Assembly (NCBI RefSeq): GCF_000226115.1
Contig: NC_016457.1
Location: 3,038,001 to 3,102,000, forward strand
Source: Thermothielavioides terrestris NRRL 8126
Lineage: Eukaryota > Ascomycota > Sordariomycetes > Sordariales > Chaetomiaceae
Length of the DNA: 64,000 bases
Reading direction: 5' to 3'
Of the stretch, positions 12,300-22,249 are shown in pieces. The translations under genes and the position numbers were made by a program. Positions within the stretch are counted from its first letter, which is position 1. Each line of letters starts with the position of its first letter. Under the pieces are notes generated by a model. It was not told where the DNA came from. It worked only from the letters and a program-made list of their open reading frames with translations, and searched no databases.

Positions 12300-13819
12300 A
12301 TGTATCGTCATCCGATGACGACGAGCGGGCCTATGGGTCGGCCGTGTGCCACAATAATGAGTGGTTGTGTAGCCCACGTGTCTGAGCTGTTTGGCCTCTC
12401 AGCTGCTTTGATAAAGGACTCTCGTACCCTCGGGCTTGCCTGTTTGCTCCTCCTGTCTGTGGTTGGAATCTCCGGTATCCCGTTTACTTCGCCCAGGAGT
12501 GCCGTGGAGACGGTGTCACAGAGTGCGGCCTCGCGACCTAGGAATCGGCTCGTCTCACTATACAACGTTCCCATCCACCATCCCGGGCAGGATCGGATGC
12601 TCAGTCGCACATACCAAGCCCTGAGCTCCCACCCTCCGAACACGATGACACCTGTCAAAGGGGAAAGCATGTTCAAGCGGAGCCCACAGGACAACGCAAC
12701 GTACGGCTGACCCTCCCTTGCTCAGCATCGATGGAACTGGCCCGCCTTAATCGTGCACTGCTAACCTAGCAGCTCGCTCTACCAAGCGCCTCGCCACCCC
12801 CGACAAGCAATCCCAGCCCGTTACCCCCCTCGCCGACACCACCCCCCGCCGACGCGCCCCCGCTCACGACCATAAAACCGACGCCGTCATTCACCACGCT
12901 CACTCTGCATTTCTCGCCACCTAATAACCCAGCCACGACGGCACAGACGCCCCCGACGACGCCCCCCGCGAGCACTCCCCCCGCGAGCGCGACCTCCTTC
13001 CCGGGGACCGCACCATTAACAACGGCGCCTTCACTCACAACCACTTTTCTCGCTCCCGTCGGCCCTTCCCCTCTCCCTTCCCCTTCATCCGCCCCTGCCG
13101 CCGCTGCCCCCGGCCACATTGGCGACGGGGTGTTTGGCGGGCACAACGACGGCAACAGCAATACTGGCGACGGCAATGGCATTACCACCGCCGGCGGCGG
13201 CGGCGGCAGCATGAATCTGGTCAAGATCGGGGTGCCGGCCGTGGTGGGCGGGGCGCTGCTCTTTGTCGGGCTGTTCGCGCTGGCGAGGTGCTGTTGTGTG
13301 CGGGCGAGCAGGAGGGCGAGGGAGGACGTGGAAGGGAAGGGGGGAAGGGCCGATGAGATGGGGATTCAGGACGGTGATGGGAGGGGAGATGGAAAAAATA
13401 AAGGAAAGGGGAAGGAGAAGGGAAAGGGGAAAGGGAAGGGGAAGGGGAAGGAGAAGGGGAAGGGGAAGGGCGACGAAAAGCTGGATGGGCGGTTTACATG
13501 GGGAAAGGGAGGTGAGAGAGGTGGAGGTTCGGGATTGGAGGAGGAAGAGGGGATGATGGATGAGCACGAGATGGTGCCTGTTGTTTTGCTGAGTGGAGGA
13601 GGTAGTACGAGCTGTCCCAGCGAGTATGGGTATGGCCGAGGGGCAGGTTCAGCGATGATGGCTGGGCACCCAAGCCAGGGGGGGGCCGGGACGAGCGTTG
13701 GCACAGCCAGAACTTGGTGGTGGGAGCCAGCCTTGGGAGAGGGGATACATTTGATAGTGCCTAGCCATACACTGACTCAGCAGCAGATAGTGCCTCGTCG
13801 CGCCAAGACTCAGCTGTGA
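12300..13819 (+). CDS. Putative single-pass surface protein with Ser/Thr/Pro-rich ectodomain (uncertain model)
   Basis: I do not recognise a family. Exon 1 (from 12300, or more likely a downstream ATG at 12333 or 12357, since a TATA-like box lies at 12291) contains a hydrophobic stretch LGLACLLLLSVVGISG that could be a signal peptide. Exon 2, in the frame open to 13819, encodes Pro/Thr/Ser/Ala-rich sequence, a Gly-rich spacer, one strong membrane segment VKIGVPAVVGGALLFVGLFAL followed by CCCVRASRR, then a Lys-Gly repeat tail from a gaaggg microsatellite at 13380-13470. This layout resembles fungal wall-stress sensors or mucin-like surface proteins. The joining intron is unsure: donor gtacgg at 12701 keeps frame only with the weak acceptor accaag at 12786, while the better-looking ctaacctag at 12769 is out of phase. 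The exon structure or the start may be wrong. Confidence 0.42.
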
Positions 13820-14372
13820 ATTCAGCCCAAGGCGCCGCCCAGGAGACAAGGCAACCGGAACGGGCGGCGCTGCGCCCACTGCTTCGCCATGTTTGGCGCA
13901 AAGAAGCTCCGTTCAGCGTCGTCGGACAGGGAACAACTGAAAAACAAGTTCAAATCTGATCATTTTCCTGGCATGTGGACGCCGGTTCGTTAGACACATT
14001 TCCGAGTCCCGTAAGTTCGCCGTTCAACGTCAACGTGACCTAGCTTCCGGGAGGCGGCCGGCTAGGACAAGTCTTCACTCGGCGGCACATGCGCCTGAGA
14101 AACTTCCTGATAACCTGCCCACGCAAAAGGCCACCATCAGCACACTCAGCAGCCACTTCTATTTTGTTCCGTTCCCTCGCGTTTCTCTTGGTCAAGATCA
14201 TCTCCCGGAACCTCTCCCGGAACCGCTCTCCTTGCTTTCACTATCCGGAATCCACACGGGTTTCGAGGTGTGTGTGCGCGAATTACTCTCGATTCCCGAA
14301 CCCGGGCTTGATGCCGGGAGCTTCGAATAAAGCTAACCACTACCAGGCACGACTTTCATAAGCCTCAAACCG
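13820..14372. other. Intergenic region, no gene seen
   Basis: About 550 bases between two plus-strand genes. It carries pyrimidine-rich stretches and a tctcccggaacc/ctcccggaacc direct duplication near 14203-14223, but no gene that I can support. Confidence 0.5.

Positions 14373-14426
<54 letters not shown>
14373..14426 (+). repeat. 54-nt poly(A) homopolymer
   Basis: An uninterrupted run of 54 A lies 70 nt upstream of the ATG at 14497, on that gene's coding strand. The 89-nt T run at 44931-45019 is its counterpart upstream of a minus-strand relic. Such lengths are prone to slippage, so the exact count may be unreliable. Confidence 0.95.
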
Positions 14427-14427
<1 letters not shown>

Positions 14428-14496
14428 CCTCTCGTCGCCCGCAACCGCTGGTCACCCACCGCTGCTCTGCCTCTCTCAGCAACCAGCCAGCCGGCC

Positions 14497-14865
14497 ATGC
14501 CTCCACCGCCTCTGCGGCCGCCGATCGGGGACTCCCCGATCATGAAACACCAAGGGGTCGTCCTGTCCGTCTTCGCCTGCCTGCTGCTGGCCATGCTGCT
14601 GGCCGTCTGCGTGGGCGACTGGAGATCCGCGCGGCAGGGCGCCGACGACCGCGCCGGCCCGTCTCCGCGCTCCCCGTCCAATTCGGAGACCACGCCGCTG
14701 CTGCCGTCGCCCAACGACTCCACCGTCGTCGACTCGGAGAGCGCGAGCAGCAAGCGGTCTGTCGGTTATGTCTTCTCGTTCCGTCCCGCGGAGCTTGGCC
14801 CTGACGCGTCGTTGTCGTCGCCCGGTCCGGAGGAGGAGAGCGCTACCGGTCGAGGGGCTATATAG
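14497..14865 (+). CDS. Small predicted membrane protein (122 aa), uncharacterised
   Basis: Single-exon ORF starting MPPPPLRPPIGDSPIM. One membrane segment lies at about residues 23-41 (GVVLSVFACLLLAMLLAVCVG) and is followed by a polar Ser/Pro/Asp-rich tail of about 80 residues. The short Pro-rich N-terminus before the helix suggests a type II or signal-anchor topology. GC-rich third positions support coding. It ends 122 nt before the stop of the convergent MFS gene. I recognise no family, so this may be lineage-specific; a chance ORF remains possible. Confidence 0.5.
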   Translation: MPPPPLRPPIGDSPIMKHQGVVLSVFACLLLAMLLAVCVGDWRSARQGADDRAGPSPRSPSNSETTPLLPSPNDSTVVDSESASSKRSVGYVFSFRPAELGPDASLSSPGPEEESATGRGAI

Positions 14866-14986
14866 GGATTGCAGCCCTGAGTCGGGGAGGAGGCTCTTGT
14901 TTGCTTTTGGTTTATTCTAGTACTAGAGAGCATGTCGCCGCCGGCTGGGCAATCCGGCCATATAATCAAGAATGGGTCCGTCTATC

Positions 14987-16905
14987 TCATGGCCATTGAT
15001 CTCCCAGTTGTGATATACCGTCTTTCTTCCTGCATGATTGGTTTACGGTAGGCTCTGAATTGTTTGTCCACTCCCGCCCTTGCCGTCTTCGATCTGAGCG
15101 CTGTCGGATTTTGTCACGTCGGCTACTAGCAAACACTGCGCGGAGCCGTTAGTTTCTAGGCACAAATATCTCTCCCAAGATACATCGCCCAACGAAGGGA
15201 GGAGAGCCTTACGCTCTTCCATTTCCTCGAGCGACTTGCCCTTGGTCTCCTCGATGAAGAACCACACGAAGACGACCAGGGCGAAGTTGAAGACGGCGAA
15301 CATGACAAAGACTCGCCACCCCAGATTCTGCACGGCAGGCGGAGTTGCCAGAGAGAAGACGCAGTTGAAGAGCCATTGCGTTGCCGTGCTGATGGCCACA
15401 CCCGCCTCCCGAATCCTCGTCGGGAAGATCTCGCCGGTGTAGATCTGCAAAGGGTGTTAGCGAGCGCGCCCCAAAATAAAGTCCTGGTGTGGGCGAAGAA
15501 GCAATCAAGGTTACTGACCCACGGAACAGGACCCCAGGATATGTTGTAGCTCATGGCTTCGAGGTAGATCATGGTCAACGAAGCGATGGCCGGCGGCGTG
15601 AGGCCGGCGCTGGGGTTGGGCGGAAACTTGGCCGTTAGGACGGCGACGATGAGCATGTAACTGCCCATGAGCAACGCGCCGGCGAGCAGCGAACCACGGC
15701 GCCCGATGCGCTCGATGAGGAAGAGCAAGAAGAAGAGACAGGCCACGACCTTGACGACACCGAAGAAGCCCGTGATGAGGAGATTGTTCTGGCCGGCGCC
15801 GACGAGAGAGAAGATCTGTGGTGCATCTGCCGCGCCAGGGCGGTTAGCAAAAGTTACCATGGCACGCTGCGCCGGAACCAGGCCTCACAATAAGCCATGG
15901 AGGTGTTGCCCGTGAGTTGAACACCAATCTGCAGAGCGATGATGAGGAACACGCGATGTCGGTTGATCGGCTCGAGAAGCTCCTTCCAGCTCACACCGGA
16001 CCTGATGCGGTTCTCTTCGTCAATGCTGCTGATGATTTCCGCGAATCTGCGTCTCTACGGTCAGCCCACAAATCCATGCTTTCTCCACTCCGGGATGCGT
16101 TGTGTGAAACCACTGACTCCTCCCGAATCTCGGAGCTGTCACCGCCCCTGACCCATATCAAGGACTGGAGCGCGGCCTCGTGCTGGCCGGTCTTGGCCAG
16201 CCATCGCGTGCTTTCCTTGGTAAGAAGCATGCCGAACCCAAGGATGGCGCCGGGAACCAGCTGCAAGCCGACGGGGATCTGCCACTGCGCCGAGTGGTCG
16301 TTGGGGATGTACTTGGACACGGCGTAGTCGATCCAGTAGGATGTCATGACGCCCAGGGTGAAGAAGAACTGGAAGAAGCTGCCCAGCACCCCGCGGATGC
16401 CTTTCGGGGCCATCTCGGCCGAGTACATGGGAATGATGACGGTTGCCATGCCGACGCCGACGCCGCTGATGACCCGGGCGACATAGAAGGCGGCGAGCGA
16501 GTGGGTGTTGATGGTCTGGACGACGGCGCCGATGTTGAAGAGCGTCGACGCGAGGACGAGCGACCAGCGGCGGCCATACCGGGCCGTGAAGGGCCACACG
16601 AAAAAGCAGGAGAAGAAGGCTGCGGCGGACAAAACTCAGCTGTGCTCTGCTACAACTGCATCACGCATATCGTCGCGGTGAGTTGAAAAAGCGGAAACCG
16701 ACTACTCACCCCCGGCCTGCAGCAAGCTGGTCGAGTTCGACGACACGGTTGCTTTATCTGCCGAGCCGTAGCGGAAGTCCCGCTGGAAGCTCGGGAAGGT
16801 GAGGATGCCCCCGATGATGCCCGTGTCATAGGCAAACAAAAACGAGCCAACGCAGCACAGGGCCACGAGGTACACGGCCCGGAAGGCGCCCAAAGCCCGC
16901 GACAT
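14987..16905 (-). CDS. MFS sugar transporter, SP family (514 aa, 6 exons)
   Basis: Twelve-helix plasma-membrane sugar:H+ symporter or quinate-permease-like carrier. Exons on plus coordinates: 16710-16905, 16118-16619, 15889-16046, 15519-15826, 15213-15444, 14987-15135; phases close perfectly and the length is typical. Family marks: LFAYDTGIIGGIL in helix 1, the RYGRRW loop, RVISGVGVGMATVIIPMYSAE, KESTRWLAKTGQ after helix 6, the second-half loop ERIGRRGSLL, and the PW-IYTGEIFPTRIRE block, which is rebuilt only by removing intron 15445-15518. The PESPR-like motif appears as KESTRW. The ending EETKGKSLEEMEEL is followed by a basic cytosolic tail. The gene lies beside a Zn2Cys6 regulator and an NmrA-like reductase on the same strand, which could mean joint use of a carbon source. 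The substrate is not deducible. Confidence 0.93.
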
Positions 16906-17765
16906 ACTGCCCCGGATTCAACCTGATGCCGAGTTCGTAACTATTCTTGGAGCGAAGGGGAGAGGGACCATGGGCTTGGGTCTGCGTTTGAGGGCTTCTA
17001 ATAAGACTGCCTAGGGAGCGTGATGCCCTCCACGCCGGAACCCCCACCCACCCGCTTCCACTCCCTCGGAGCATGCGCCCGAAAGGACGGTGCGCTGCGT
17101 GCCGGCCAGTCTCGTGCCGTTTCCGCGTCACGGCCGGCATGGCGTGCTTCAAGGCTGCCATGATGCGTTGGCTGATAATGCTACTAACAAGGATGAATAC
17201 TACGAGGTGGGCAGGATGAACTGCAAGGATTCGAAAGGGTCCACCCGCAATGCTACCTCGGCTGGCACTAACTTAGTGTCGTAGCGGTGTTAGAGGAAGC
17301 CAGTGACGCGTGCCAATCCCGTTCGGTTGGTTGCATCACCGGCCCGATGACTGTTGACATTCGGTCGTCGGGCGGAGTTTGGCGCTGCCGGGGGCGAGCT
17401 CCATGAAAATGAAGAACTGCCGTCCCTCCCAAGTGGCTGGAACAGCTGAGAAGAGAGGTTGCATGACAGGTAGGGCAGGAAGACTCTCCGAATGCGGGTG
17501 TAGTCAATGAAGGTATGAAGATGCCCTGTTCTTTCCGTTAGCTCTGTAAGCCGGGCCCTTTCGTGGTTGTGACGGAGGGCTGCTGTCCGCATATGGCCCG
17601 ATGCTTCTTCTCAGATACATATAATGCATGGCAAGTCTTAGAACACCATGAAAGCTTTGCTTCAACTTCGATCGGGTTCTCATCAGTCAACTACCTAAGA
17701 CCCAATCTGTCTGGTTAAACCCCCCGATGTTCGCCCGCGGGCCCTTACCACAGACACCCATCAGC
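16906..17765. other. Intergenic region upstream of the MFS gene
   Basis: 860 bases that should contain the MFS promoter and the 3' UTR of the Zn2Cys6 regulator. I found no additional ORF with family features and no clear motif repeats. Confidence 0.5.
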
Positions 17766-20375
17766 TTAGACTCCTGTCTGCTGCCCCAGCCAGCCCGCCC
17801 ACTGCCCCTCACCCCCCGTCTGCATCAGCGCCGTCTCCGGCTCCGCCACCTCGCGAATGAGGCTCTCAAAGGCCATATCCACGCCCTGCAGCGCCCACCA
17901 GTCCGCCTCCTGCTGGTCGAGCCCAGCCGCAGCCCCAGGCCCAACCCCTTCCCCCACCCCTTCCGCTTCTCCTTCCCCCGGCCTGCCTATTATCCCCCCT
18001 CCGCGCTCCTCCTGGACCCCTCTACTATCCGCCCGCTCAATTTCGATGACCCCAAAATGCGGAATGCAGATGCGCAGCGCCCTGACCCCGTCGCTCACCC
18101 GCCCGACGTCGATGCCCGCGCCCCTTGCCTCCTCTGTCTCTGTCTCCGCCTCCTCTGCCTCGCAGCCGTTCTCCTGCGCGTCAATCTCACCAGCTTCCCC
18201 GTCCCCGCCGCCGGCACCACTGTGCTTCACCCCTGCTGCTGCTGCTGCGGCTGCTGCTGCTGCTGCTGCTGCATCCGGCCCCAGCCCCGAGCCGGGGGAT
18301 ACCGCGGTCGCAGACGCGGACGCGAGCGAGGAGGGACTACTCCTACTATTACCACTACTATTTCTATTACTACTACTCCTCCCAGCAACAGGGCCAGCAA
18401 CAGGGCCAGAACCAGGCCCAGGCCCAGGGCCAGGACCAGGAGCAGGGGTGGTGCGGTGGCGGTAGGCGCCCCCGCGCGCGGCGTCGGCCTCGATGAGCAG
18501 CAGGTGGCGCAGGATAGTGGCCATCTGGGCGGCCGTGGGGTCGGGCCGGTCCGGCGCTGGCGCGGGCGGGGAGCGCCGGGTGCTCTGGATGCAGGCGAGC
18601 GCGCGCTCGATCAGCGCGCGGTCGCTTGGGCGCGGGTGGGCGAGGAAGGTCATTGGGTGGGCTGATGTCGGTGTCGCGACTAGGGGGTTGGTGGTTGTTG
18701 TTGTTGTTGTTGTCGGGATGGTGGTGGTGGTGGTGGTGGTGGTGGTGGTCAGGACTGGCGCTTGGTTTTGGCGCTGTCGCCACGCTTCAATGTGCGCGAG
18801 GCACAGGGCGGAGGCCGCGGTGAAGGCGAGGAAGTTCACGGCGTGCGTGCAGTAGGTGCCGGTAGGGTCGGCCTTGCGGAAGGAGACGAAGCGCGAGAGC
18901 AACTCGCGGCTTACGTGCACGGCGGTGATCTTGCTGTGGAGGTAGGACATGTGGTGGCTGGTGTTGCCATCGCTTGGGGAGCGTAGGAGGTATGGGAGAT
19001 GCAACCGCAGCAGGAGGTGGTAATGCACGAATTGGTCCATGAGACGCACCGCGTCGTCGAGCCCCATGTCTTGTTGATGGTCTCCGCCCCTACTGCTGCT
19101 GGATTGTAGGGGAGCGTCGAGCTCGGGTGGCAGCCACCACTCTGGCGGCACGGAGGACGCTGCGTCCTGCAGCAATAGATCGATCTCTCGAGTCTGGGCG
19201 AGGTCAGCCTCAGCGTTATTACGTTGGAGGATTCGGCCGGCGGCCGAGCAGTGGATGCGCCGCATACGCTCCTCGAGGGCACAACTCGCCAGAGCCTTCG
19301 GCGTGGCAAAGTCGTCATCGATCCAGCTATGCGGCAGGCCGAGCATCATGGAGAGGTAGCGGTCGATCTGTACCAAGCGAAACCACAGCTGCTCTGGGTT
19401 GATGCGTGTCTTCGTTCCAGGGTCAAGCGTCTTCATGATGCCGCCTCCACGGCCGCTGCCCCGATGCAGGCCCATGACCAGCGCCACCGCCATAGCCTGA
19501 CGCGCAACAACCCATGCCCGGCTGATGTTGCCGGCGTTCTCGAGGTACGTGCTCAGCATGACGAGGCATTCGACACCCTCGATCGAGTTGGCGAGCTCGT
19601 CGCTGCCCGTCACGAGCTTCACTGCGTCGGCCGCCCTCGACATGATGTCGCAGCAGCTGACGCCCAGACGTTCCAAGCGCTGCACGGAACTGATCGGGAC
19701 ACCTTGCAGATGGATGCACAGAGTAAGGAGTTTCGCCGCTACCAGCACGGGATGAGAGCCCGGCGACGGCAGCTGGAGGGTTTCCCGCGCCGATGCCGCG
19801 TCCCAGCGGGGCTCCGTACAGCCTGCCTTTCGCAGGAGGAACCCGGATGTTCCGACGGGCTCGCTGAGGATCAAATCGAGCTCACGGGGACTGGGCCACG
19901 CCGCGCGAAGTGTGCGGGCGAGTCCTTCGTGTCTGGTGCTAGCGGCAGCGGGATGTGAATCCGGTTCCGGATCTGTGCCAGGCCATGTTGGAACGCGCTG
20001 GCCGTGTGGGCTAGTAGTACCACTCCTCGTGACACCAGGCGACCGCTGTGGGGAGCCCGGTGTTTGACGGAGGATGTGATTGGCGTCATCGGCATCTTTG
20101 CCCTGAACCAACTTGTCCAGCAGCTGTTCCACGAGCGCCTCAACACGGCCGAGCCTGTCCTCGACGCCGGACTTGGAACTCGCGAGCGCGGGCACATAGG
20201 GGAACTCTTGGCTGACGCATGCAGTCCCGCGGCTCTTGCATCCCAAGCAGATCACATCCGCCGGTGCGGCAAAGGAGCACCGGATCTTGCGCCGCTTGCA
20301 CTCCCAGCAGCTCCGCGTGCCCTTTCGAACTTTCTTCCTCGGCGGCTCCGATTGCTCTTCCACCGAGCTCTCCAT
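17766..20375 (-). CDS. Zn2Cys6 transcription factor with fungal-specific TF domain (869 aa, intronless)
   Basis: DNA-binding regulator acting in the nucleus. The start at 20375 (MESSVEEQSEPPRKKVRKG) is chosen because it precedes the zinc cluster; the frame is open further upstream but that part reads like 5' UTR. The binuclear cluster is C-WE-C-KRRKIR-C-SFAAPADVI-C-LG-C-KSRGTA-C at about residues 25-55, followed by the coiled-coil-like linker VEDRLGRVEALVEQLLDKL. The middle part carries the fungal TF domain (AAKLLTLCIHLQGVPISSVQ, LVQIDRYLSMMLGLPHSWIDDDFATPKAL). The C-terminal third is unusually low-complexity: a Thr run from a CAA/CCA microsatellite, a Gly-Pro repeat, a run of more than ten Ala and acidic stretches. 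Only the extreme end (EADWWALQGVDMAFESLIREVAEPE) looks conserved. The target pathway is unknown; neighbouring MFS and NmrA genes are candidates. Confidence 0.93.
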   Translation of the reverse strand: MESSVEEQSEPPRKKVRKGTRSCWECKRRKIRCSFAAPADVICLGCKSRGTACVSQEFPYVPALASSKSGVEDRLGRVEALVEQLLDKLVQGKDADDANHILRQTPGSPQRSPGVTRSGTTSPHGQRVPTWPGTDPEPDSHPAAASTRHEGLARTLRAAWPSPRELDLILSEPVGTSGFLLRKAGCTEPRWDAASARETLQLPSPGSHPVLVAAKLLTLCIHLQGVPISSVQRLERLGVSCCDIMSRAADAVKLVTGSDELANSIEGVECLVMLSTYLENAGNISRAWVVARQAMAVALVMGLHRGSGRGGGIMKTLDPGTKTRINPEQLWFRLVQIDRYLSMMLGLPHSWIDDDFATPKALASCALEERMRRIHCSAAGRILQRNNAEADLAQTREIDLLLQDAASSVPPEWWLPPELDAPLQSSSSRGGDHQQDMGLDDAVRLMDQFVHYHLLLRLHLPYLLRSPSDGNTSHHMSYLHSKITAVHVSRELLSRFVSFRKADPTGTYCTHAVNFLAFTAASALCLAHIEAWRQRQNQAPVLTTTTTTTTTTIPTTTTTTTTNPLVATPTSAHPMTFLAHPRPSDRALIERALACIQSTRRSPPAPAPDRPDPTAAQMATILRHLLLIEADAARGGAYRHRTTPAPGPGPGPGPGSGPVAGPVAGRSSSNRNSSGNSRSSPSSLASASATAVSPGSGLGPDAAAAAAAAAAAAAGVKHSGAGGGDGEAGEIDAQENGCEAEEAETETEEARGAGIDVGRVSDGVRALRICIPHFGVIEIERADSRGVQEERGGGIIGRPGEGEAEGVGEGVGPGAAAGLDQQEADWWALQGVDMAFESLIREVAEPETALMQTGGEGQWAGWLGQQTGV

Positions 20376-20932
20376 TCTCGCTACCAACTGGGCGGGAATA
20401 TGAAAGTAATGAAAGTTCAGGTGAGTGGAAATCCGTGTTGTGCTCGTGAACGGCGTGGACAAATCGCCCGGCAGAACTCCCCCGGATCGGCGGAAAAAGA
20501 AGGTCTCTAATCTGGCAGGGCTGATTAATAAGGGGAGGGGAGCCGCCGTTTCGCCGTGCCTCGGCGGACAAAATGAAGCCCCCCTGTTTTCTCGTTGCAC
20601 GGCTTGAGGGTTGTTGTGGGTCAGCACACCCTGAAACCCCTCGACCCCTGAAGCCTTAGGCTCCTTTGACGACTTGAAGCCAAGTCCATAACATCCTCAG
20701 CCGATATCTCAGACCAGACGCCCGGGATAGTTACTGCTGAGCTATGGCCAGGAAAAGTTGCCATGGAACGTCCATAGGCGAGGATTGGAGGTTGAGCCAT
20801 CCAGTACCAGGGAGTTAGATTCTGCCGGTCTGGTGCAGTTACTATGTCATGTCACTGCCCTCCGTATCTATCCTATCCATCTATTCACTAAGGTATCAGA
20901 GAGTTTGCGCCGAACCCCTCCTGGAACCGTGT
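20376..20932. other. Intergenic region between the NmrA-like gene and the Zn2Cys6 gene
   Basis: Contains the 5' UTR and promoter of the regulator (the frame stays open to 20627 but without family features) and the 3' region of the NmrA-like gene. Nothing else seen. Confidence 0.5.
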
Positions 20933-22249
20933 CTACAAGCCCATCTCATCAAGCTTGCCGCGCCAGGCCGCAGCCAGGAACTCCTCAGCCTGGGTGAACT
21001 TGTAATCGGGCAACAGCCGATTCCACTCATCCGAGACGGACAAATGACCGGCCGAGATGCCGAGGATCATGCCGCCAATAAAGGTTGGCCTCAGCTTCTC
21101 GAGCTCCTCGGGCGAAATGGCATGGTGCTCGGGCATAGGCATCCACGAAGATTTGATCTTGCCGGCTTTGAGGTCTTCGGCGTCGAGTCTCTCGATATGG
21201 AACGGCGCGCCTTGATTATTCGAACAACATGAGCGAGTGAATGCAAGATCCCGAAGGAGAAAAGATACGTGGGTGGCTTACCTCGGACCCTCTCTCCGAT
21301 GGCAAGGAGCTGTCCAAGGGTGAGTTCCGTGCCACGGACGCCGCCGACACGCGGCCACTCGCCCTCGTACTCAACAGCCCTGGCCACCACGTTGGCGAGG
21401 TCCTCGGCTGTGGTGAGGGTAATTTTGGCTTCGTCACTGCCCTCCACCATGAGCGCGCGGCGATGGGCAAAGCTGATTGGCAACTCGAGCTGGACGATGT
21501 GCTTGGCTGATTTGTGGGGGTATGTCAGGTAATTCAGAAACAGACCGGGCTGGAACAGCGTGTACTCGAGGACCTGTGGCGGACGCACATCGCGTCAGCC
21601 TTGTACCGTATTCTCCGCCCGACTTCTACCTGGGTACCTTCTTGTCCTTGTTGATGTCTTCGAGGTACTTGCGTATCTCGACCTTCCCGGCATACCAGGG
21701 CATGTGAGGAAGCACGGTCGACCTAGAAGCCAGCCTTCGAGTCAGCAAGAACGCACACGGCACATCCAGGGCTCTATCAGGACCGCAAACCTACGTTATC
21801 CACTCGCTCGGCGCCAACCGCCGCACGCCCGCTCGCACGGCCGCATCGATCAGGTTCTTCTGCGCGCGGTTGTCCGGATCCGTGTGCACGACGATCACCG
21901 AGATCACGGTGTCGACACCTCGCAGAATCTCGGCCAGCTGGTTGGCATCGTCGTAGTTTGCCTTGACCCACGTCACGCCGGGTGCGAGCGCGAAAGTGGG
22001 AGTGTCCTGTGCCGATCCAAGTCAGCGCCGCCGGTCGGCTAGCAATCCGGGCGAAGCAGGATCACTTAGTTACGGAACGAACATTGCGGGACAGAATCAG
22101 GATCTCGTGCTTCCCGGTTGCAACGAGCGCATCGAGAATCTCTCGGCCAAGGTCTGCTTGTGCGTTAGCGGGAATGGGAAACAGTTTCAAATAAGCATCA
22201 GCGAGCTGTCCTTACCGCCCGAGCCACCGGCAATCGCTATCTTGACCAT
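20933..22249 (-). CDS. NmrA-like / isoflavone-reductase-like NAD(P)-binding protein (323 aa, 6 exons)
   Basis: Rossmann-fold short-chain reductase relative of the NmrA type, cytosolic. Exons on plus coordinates: 22216-22249, 22083-22153, 21795-22006, 21638-21722, 21282-21573, 20933-21210, all in phase. The N-terminus MVKIAIAGGSG joined to DLGREIL gives the GGSGDLG nucleotide-binding loop. Further marks are SVIVVHTDPDNRAQKNLIDAA, VRRLAPSEWIT, YTLFQPGLFLNYL, and a substrate-domain end IGGMILGISAGHLSVSDEW. Members act as NADP-sensing regulators or as reductases in secondary or aromatic metabolism; the sequence does not decide which. It lies on the same strand as the Zn2Cys6 regulator, 557 nt downstream of that gene's start. 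Intron 22007-22082 uses a gttcgt donor, less common than gtaagt. Confidence 0.9.

Noticed and set aside
14371..14435. Poly(A) at 14373 as the tail of a retroposed gene with gcctc target duplications
   Set aside because: gcctc occurs on both sides, but only a few bases lie between the left copy and the A run, so no inserted gene body fits.
17727..18665. 312-codon plus-strand ORF opposite the Zn2Cys6 gene end
   Set aside because: Shadow of low-complexity microsatellite DNA; the minus-strand frame has a complete regulator.
20376..20627. N-terminal extension of the Zn2Cys6 regulator to 20627
   Set aside because: The frame is open but the sequence is not conserved-looking; the ATG at 20375 lies just before the zinc cluster as usual.
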